Below are positions 31,509 to 36,101 of a stretch of DNA of 36,101 nt, in pieces. The notes below the pieces were generated by a model. It was not told the DNA's origin. It saw only the letters and a program-made list of their open reading frames with translations, and searched no databases. Source of the stretch: CAYURH01 sp964447105 (lineage in GTDB: Bacteria; Patescibacteriota; Saccharimonadia; Saccharimonadales; EFPC-124); NCBI GenBank assembly GCA_964447105.1, contig CAYURH010000010.1:1-36101 (forward strand). The letters are read 5' to 3'. Positions within the stretch are counted from its first letter, which is position 1; each line of letters starts with the position of its first letter. Position numbers and translations under genes: made by a program.

Positions 31509-32351
31509 CTATTCGTTCGTACGAACAGCTTTAATAATCCGGCGCAGATCAGCTTGATCACGAGGCGACACAAACGATGGATGCGACAGCCCCGGCATAA
31601 CCACCGTTTTTATGTCATGCAGGCCAGCTTGTTGGAGCGACTCAACTACTTCCGTGGGTGGAAAAATAGTATCTTTTTGACCCAAGAAGATTGTTAAACT
31701 TTTGCCGTTACGACGTTGATTCTGAAACACCTGCCGGCAATCCTCGCGCAAATCGTACGACAAACCTGCCGCGTATTTATTATCCGACGCACCGCGTTCA
31801 GATTCAGAAAATCGCGTGCGCAAAAGAGTAAGCGCCACATACACCTCACGAGCGCTTAATGCCGACAGAACATTGTTTTGTCGCAGACCATAGTACACTC
31901 GCCGCTTGAGCTCACGAAGCCTAGCGCTGGGATTATCACCGAAATAATGCATAGTCAGCCCGAGCGGCACTGCCAAACCAATGTTGCTCACCGATTTTGG
32001 CGCCTCTTGCGCCAGCCACACCACCCCTGGCGCTGCTTGAGAAATACCGATGACATTGAGCGATGTTTTTGCATACGTTCTAAGCACTTCCCGATAAGCG
32101 GTCAGCGTGTAGACGGCACTAAATTTTTTTAGATCGTTGCCGCTAGGGTGAGCTTTCCAATGCGGCAATCCATCAACCACAAGTACCCCCTTGCCGCCCA
32201 GTTCTGCCACCCATTTGGGTGTTTTGCCCGTTTGGCCAGAGCCCAAAAAAATAACCGTATCAATATCATCACCATGCGACCAAAAATGATATGTTACAGT
32301 ACGGCCATCGTACGTGTATCGTCGCGTACATTTGCGGATTGGACTAGACAT
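31509..32351 (-). CDS. Alpha/beta-hydrolase-like protein
   Basis: A 280-residue protein with an alpha/beta-hydrolase pattern: a VIFLGSGQTG oxyanion-region strand, a nucleophile elbow GISQAAPG with Ser, an acid-loop FLGQKDTIFPP with Asp, and a late PGLSHPSF with the catalytic His. No signal peptide is present, so it is cytoplasmic. The substrate is not predictable. TATAAT lies eight bases before the ATG, with TTGCGG 16 bases further, so the mRNA is likely leaderless. The promoter overlaps the region just after the sensor-kinase stop upstream, so the gene is independent of it. Confidence 0.82.
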   Translation of the reverse strand: MSSPIRKCTRRYTYDGRTVTYHFWSHGDDIDTVIFLGSGQTGKTPKWVAELGGKGVLVVDGLPHWKAHPSGNDLKKFSAVYTLTAYREVLRTYAKTSLNVIGISQAAPGVVWLAQEAPKSVSNIGLAVPLGLTMHYFGDNPSARLRELKRRVYYGLRQNNVLSALSAREVYVALTLLRTRFSESERGASDNKYAAGLSYDLREDCRQVFQNQRRNGKSLTIFLGQKDTIFPPTEVVESLQQAGLHDIKTVVMPGLSHPSFVSPRDQADLRRIIKAVRTNE

Positions 32352-32359
32352 ACCAATAA

Positions 32360-32387
32360 ATTATATTCACTGCGCGAATATCCGCAA
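32360..32387 (-). promoter_or_regulatory. Leaderless promoter of the hydrolase gene
   Basis: On the minus strand, TTGCGG (32382-32387), 16 bases, perfect TATAAT (32360-32365), ending eight bases before the start codon. Confidence 0.65.
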
Positions 32388-32389
32388 CA

Positions 32390-34591
32390 TTAACTCCCCA
32401 GCGTCACTTCACCAGTTTTGGCTTTCATACCAGCCAGAGGAATTGTAAACCAAAATGTCGTGCCTTTATCGACTTCGCTCTCAAACCACACCCGGCCGCC
32501 AGTGGTTTCGATGATAGATTTCACCAGGTACAAACCCAAACCAGTACCATCCGTTTCCAGTTTGACGGCGTTTTCGGCACGGAAGAATTTCTGGAACACA
32601 CGGCCTTGCTGCTCTTTGGGGATGCCATAGCCGTTGTCGGAGATTTGCGATATAACTTCTTGGCCTTTTATGGATACAAATACGGATATTTCACCGCCCG
32701 CTGGCGAATATTTGATAGCGTTGGTCAAGAAATTCAGATATACCTGACTCATAAGTTGAGGGTCGAGGTTGATTTTGGGGATATCTTTGTGGATGCTCAC
32801 GATTATCGTTTGTTTTTTGGACTCAGTTTTACCTCTTAGATCATTTACCACACCATTCACTAGTTCGCGCAGATCAGTTGGTTTGGGGTCAACAATGATA
32901 CGCCCCGACTCCATGCGCGAAATATTCAGCAACGAATTTACCAATTCGATCATGCGTTCAGTCGATGAACTGATGTTACTCGCAAATTCCTGCTGATCTT
33001 TGTTGAGCGGTCCAGCGTCGCCACCCACCAACATTTCGCTGAACCAGCGGATCGCGCTGAGCGGTGTACGCAATTGATGCGAAGCGAGTGATATAAACTC
33101 TGTCTTCATACGGTCTACTTCGCGTTCTTTGGTGACGTCGCGGATAGTCTGAATAGCCCCAATAACTTCGCCCTGTTGCAATACCGGTGTGGCAGTGACG
33201 GCGAGCGCCATCTTACGATTTTCGGCATCGCGTGAGCCTACCCGCACCTCGACTTTCCTACCAGTCTGCAGCGCTATACTCATGGGCTGTTCCGCCACTG
33301 GCAAGAGCCTTTCTGTTTCGTCATAGAGCGGTATGCTCACCACTGACGTACGAACTATCTGAGCCTGATCGACACCCAACAAATGTGCAGCCGCGGCATT
33401 GATGAGCAAAATCTTGCCGCCGTTGTCTACCACCACTACGCCGTCACCAATACTGCCCAATATCGCATCGTCTTTGGCTTTGGCGTCGCCGAGTTCTCTC
33501 ACTTTTTGGTCGAGTGTGTGAGTGCGATCAGCGACCTTGATCTCGAGCTGACGGTTGGATTCAGACAATTGGTTGGTCATATTATTGAATGCCACGCCCA
33601 ACGTGCCAATTTCGTCGCGCGACGTCACCGGTACTCGCAGGTCGTAGTCGCCTGCTTGGATGCGCTTGACGATGCCCGTAAAGCGCCGAATCGGGTTGGT
33701 AATACGTCGCGAAAAGAACAAACCCAACACCACCACGACAATCGTCGCCAATAGCACAATGCCTGTCGAAACGTTGCGTAACTGATACAAAGGCTGGAAC
33801 ACTTCGTCTTCATCCATCTTGACTACAATGCGCCACGGCGTACCATCGATGCCTTTTTCGGTTCTCAATACAGCTTTGCCACGATAGTCCTGCCCTGGTT
33901 GCGCGTCAAACGGCGTCAGGGCTAGATTGCTATCAAATCGCCCTGGCGTTAGATATTGTTGCTGGCCAGATGCCGATTCGCCCAACAGCAGCGTTTCGCC
34001 AGTTGCACCCAAATCGGTGTAATCCTGTGTAACCAAAAAATAATCTTCTACTGGCGCTTCGAGCAGGGCATAGGCAATGACTTTGTTGCCCCAGCGCACT
34101 GGGCCAAACGCATAATGCGCCAGTTTGCCGTCGGCGTCTTTGAAAAATGTCGACACATCGCCGCTCGTTTGACCTCGGGCGAACATAGAGGTATTTTTAA
34201 AGTTTTTGCCGATTATCCGACGATCAGTCGACCCAATGGCCGTGCCATCCAAATTCAATATATTTATTCTGCGATACGCCGTGTCAAAACGCCGCGTATC
34301 GTCTAGCGCAGCATTAAGTTTGGCCTGATTATCAGACGTAGGTTTGTTTAGATAATCAACCAGCGCCTCGTCGACACTGATGAGTCTTGGGAATAGCCCC
34401 AACGTATCTAGATTGGACTCATACAACGATTTCACCCGTTCCGCCTGTCTGGCGGCCGTGTTGTTGATACCGGTATTGATCTGTTTACGAATCGCTTGCT
34501 CGGTGTTGAAATACGAAAACACAGCGACAATCGTAACCGGCACCAACGCGTTGAGCAAAAACAGAATGAGCAGTTTTTGCGATATCTTCAT
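32390..34591 (-). CDS. Large sensor histidine kinase (extracellular sensor-HAMP-PAS)
   Basis: A 733-residue membrane kinase. A first transmembrane helix (about 7-27) and a second (about 277-300) enclose an extracytoplasmic dCACHE-like sensor domain. Then come a HAMP domain (SRRITNPIRRF onward, about 303-355), a short coiled coil, a PAS domain (about 380-490) that ends before VTKEREVDRMK, HisKA with H-box SHQLRTPLSA, and HATPase with NAIKYSPAGG, DNGYGIP and GTGLGLYLVK. No receiver is fused and no response regulator lies beside it. It is 76 bases after a membrane-anchored binding-protein gene, suggesting joint expression and perhaps sensing of the same ligand. Confidence 0.94.
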   Translation of the reverse strand: MKISQKLLILFLLNALVPVTIVAVFSYFNTEQAIRKQINTGINNTAARQAERVKSLYESNLDTLGLFPRLISVDEALVDYLNKPTSDNQAKLNAALDDTRRFDTAYRRINILNLDGTAIGSTDRRIIGKNFKNTSMFARGQTSGDVSTFFKDADGKLAHYAFGPVRWGNKVIAYALLEAPVEDYFLVTQDYTDLGATGETLLLGESASGQQQYLTPGRFDSNLALTPFDAQPGQDYRGKAVLRTEKGIDGTPWRIVVKMDEDEVFQPLYQLRNVSTGIVLLATIVVVVLGLFFSRRITNPIRRFTGIVKRIQAGDYDLRVPVTSRDEIGTLGVAFNNMTNQLSESNRQLEIKVADRTHTLDQKVRELGDAKAKDDAILGSIGDGVVVVDNGGKILLINAAAAHLLGVDQAQIVRTSVVSIPLYDETERLLPVAEQPMSIALQTGRKVEVRVGSRDAENRKMALAVTATPVLQQGEVIGAIQTIRDVTKEREVDRMKTEFISLASHQLRTPLSAIRWFSEMLVGGDAGPLNKDQQEFASNISSSTERMIELVNSLLNISRMESGRIIVDPKPTDLRELVNGVVNDLRGKTESKKQTIIVSIHKDIPKINLDPQLMSQVYLNFLTNAIKYSPAGGEISVFVSIKGQEVISQISDNGYGIPKEQQGRVFQKFFRAENAVKLETDGTGLGLYLVKSIIETTGGRVWFESEVDKGTTFWFTIPLAGMKAKTGEVTLGS

Positions 34592-34667
34592 AGAGAGCTC
34601 AGTGCTCGATTATGCTGATTCGCCCCAAACGTGCCCACTCTGTTTTGCTCCCAGTGTCAAACAGCGG

Positions 34668-35879
34668 TTATTGCAGCAGTAATGGTTTGCCGTCTTTGAT
34701 GGTAAACACCTGGAAGTTGCCGGAAACATCACCGTTTTTGTCGAATGTGATTTTACCGGTCACGCCGTCAAATGTAAGCTTGTCCAGTTGTGCTTTAAGC
34801 GTATCACCCGTGGTAGCGCCCGCTTGTAGGCCTTTCATGATAGCCGCCACGGCGTCATACGCCTGTGCAGCATATGATGGAGGCGTTTCTTTATAGTTAG
34901 CTTGGTACTTTTCGCCAAATTCAGTCGTACCATTGCTCGGCGCAATCACATACAAGCCTTCGGCGGCCACACCCGAGCTCGCAATCAGGCTCGCGTCACT
35001 GAAGTATTCAGGGCCAAAGACGGGGATGGTTATACCGAGTTCTTTTTTCTTTTGCAGTACTGAGTCATTGAGAGTAACGCCTACGATATACAAAGCGTCG
35101 GCCGTGGAATTTTTGACTGCCATCACCTGCGAGGTGACGTCGGTTTGGTCGCCGGTGTAGCTTTTGTCGACAACCACCGTACCACCGAGCGCCTTGAGCG
35201 AAGCTGTCAAACTGGCTGCAGTGTCGTTGCCGTATGAGTCATTGGTGTGCAGGATAGCTAGTTTGCGTACTTTGTAGGTGTTGTACATGGCTTTGGCGGT
35301 AAAATCAGCCGACAATGCATCGCTTGGGATAGTGCGATACACATACTCGCCGCCCGACGCTGTGATCTTGGAGCTGGTAGAAGCAGCACTGATGAGCGGA
35401 ATTTTCTTTTCGTTGGCCACTGGCGCAGCTGCCAGGGTGGCATCGGAGCAAAATTCGCCCACTACTGCTACCACACCTTCGGCGGCAAAATCGGTCATGG
35501 CTTTTTTGGCGGCATCGCCGTCACACGACGTTTCTTTGGGCACCACTTGTATAGCAACGGCGTCAGATTCAAATGCTTTTTTGGCCATATCTACACCGTG
35601 CTTAATGGCCGTACTGGACCCCTGCACAGCTTCATCGATGGTCATCAAGCCGACTTTATACGTATGTTTCACCACTGGGGGTTTGGTGTTCTGCGTCATC
35701 ATATACCACACCACCCCGCCGGCTACGACCAGCACGAGCACGCCAATAAGCACCCACGTCATCATGGATTTCTTAGGCGCCGATTTGGGCTGGCCCATGC
35801 CCATGGAGGGCATACCGCCCGTATCAGGCTGGGTTGAACCCAGTTTGTCTGGTTGTGTTTTTGGTTCTTGCAAGTCCAT
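34668..35879 (-). CDS. Membrane-anchored periplasmic-binding-type protein (LivJ/LivK-like)
   Basis: A 403-residue protein with a type-1 periplasmic binding fold of the branched-chain amino acid/amide group. A cytoplasmic Pro/Gly/Met-rich tail of about 40 residues precedes one transmembrane helix (about 41-61), then the two-lobed binding domain (KVGLMTIDEAVQGSS, VVAVVGEFCSDATLAAAPV, IPLISAASTSS, LAILHTNDSYG, IPVFGPEYFSD). A Cys pair near lobe 1 (TSCDGD and EFCSD) probably forms a disulfide. No transporter permease or ATPase genes are nearby; a sensor kinase follows in the same direction. AAGGG is the ribosome-binding site. TTGACT (35940-35945) is a candidate -35. Confidence 0.92.
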   Translation of the reverse strand: MDLQEPKTQPDKLGSTQPDTGGMPSMGMGQPKSAPKKSMMTWVLIGVLVLVVAGGVVWYMMTQNTKPPVVKHTYKVGLMTIDEAVQGSSTAIKHGVDMAKKAFESDAVAIQVVPKETSCDGDAAKKAMTDFAAEGVVAVVGEFCSDATLAAAPVANEKKIPLISAASTSSKITASGGEYVYRTIPSDALSADFTAKAMYNTYKVRKLAILHTNDSYGNDTAASLTASLKALGGTVVVDKSYTGDQTDVTSQVMAVKNSTADALYIVGVTLNDSVLQKKKELGITIPVFGPEYFSDASLIASSGVAAEGLYVIAPSNGTTEFGEKYQANYKETPPSYAAQAYDAVAAIMKGLQAGATTGDTLKAQLDKLTFDGVTGKITFDKNGDVSGNFQVFTIKDGKPLLLQ

Positions 35880-35982
35880 AGATTACCCTTCTTACTTAGG
35901 TAGCAATACTATAACTATATTAAGTTTAAGTTTATTGCGAGTCAAAGTTTTTATGGTTTTTGGCTAGCCCGATTCAACCCGA

Positions 35983-36024
35983 CATAGAAATAGGCATAAG
36001 CTAAAACCTATGCCCATTTCTATG
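35983..36024 (-). terminator. 16-bp inverted repeat after tRNA-Gln
   Basis: Arms 35983-35998 and 36009-36024 pair over 16 positions with a single G-U wobble on the minus-strand RNA and a 10-base loop. The repeat directly abuts the CCA end of tRNA-Gln. No U-tract follows. Confidence 0.55.
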
Positions 36025-36097
36025 GCTGGCGAGGAAGGGGTCGAACCTTCGATCTCCGCATCCAGAGTGCGGCGCCTTACCACTTGGCCACTCGCCA
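36023..36097 (-). tRNA. tRNA-Gln (anticodon CTG)
   Basis: A complete cloverleaf: acceptor TGGCGAG/CTCGCCA, discriminator G and encoded CCA. The anticodon arm is CCGCA-CTCTGGA-TGCGG with U33 and anticodon CUG, reading CAG (Gln). The T loop is canonical (GGTTCGACCCC). It is on the minus strand, upstream of the binding-protein gene. Confidence 0.95.
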
Positions 36098-36101
36098 TTA
36101 A

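Noticed and set aside
1..36101. Possible UGA recoding as in Gracilibacteria/Absconditabacteria
   Set aside because: TGA terminates several genes exactly at domain ends (for example the response regulator, the ABC exporter and the small membrane gene at 415), so it is a normal stop.

Overview
The window looks like a chromosomal segment of a Patescibacteria/CPR bacterium, most likely a Saccharibacteria (TM7) relative. This is an inference from the gene set: compact operons of central carbon, redox and membrane proteins, no biosynthetic pathways, an RRM protein, RmuC, and DUF475 and LssY-type membrane proteins. TGA, TAA and TAG are all used as stops, so the UGA-Gly code of Gracilibacteria/Absconditabacteria is excluded. 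No plasmid, phage, IS or CRISPR structure is visible.

Layout. Positions 1-2318 (minus) form a sugar-phosphate operon: GAPDH, RpiB, a small membrane protein and an RPE-like protein cut by the window edge. Positions 4144-6359 (minus) carry inorganic pyrophosphatase and an OmpR-type two-component pair. GDPD follows at 6884 (plus). TrxB, a glutaredoxin and a membrane FKBP lie at 7734-9598, then a NUDIX hydrolase and an ABC exporter to 11918. PheT/PheS and a small membrane protein span 12678-16536. ZIP and aquaporin-like transporters are divergent around 17400. PAP2 phosphatase, a membrane protein and RmuC form an operon at 18325-20379, followed by LssY, DUF475, MarR, a PEBP-family protein and GpsA. 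Positions 24966-26834 pair a ferric-reductase-like flavocytochrome with an amicyanin-like cupredoxin. An RRM protein, an MgtA-like P-type ATPase and a convergent NRAMP-related transporter come next. The right end has an unusual tRNA-like RNA gene with a structured trailer, an alpha/beta hydrolase, a large sensor kinase with an anchored branched-chain-amino-acid-type binding protein, and tRNA-Gln.

Three patterns go beyond ordinary annotation. (1) Six single-gene cassettes at 2480, 3100, 6450, 12008, 12465 and 24265 are conspicuously GC-rich. Each has a strong Shine-Dalgarno sequence and a GC-rich hairpin just after the stop; five of these hairpins lack a U-tract, and four cassettes have near-consensus promoters. 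One is a GH16 glucanase lipoprotein, the others are unknown. They read like actinobacterial cargo dispersed between resident operons, perhaps from host bacteria. (2) Many resident genes have a -10 box only 7-11 bases before the start codon and no Shine-Dalgarno, so leaderless translation seems common. (3) Two intergenic stretches, 7568-7712 and 31237-31472, look like dedicated structured RNA genes with their own TTGACA promoters and U-tract terminators.
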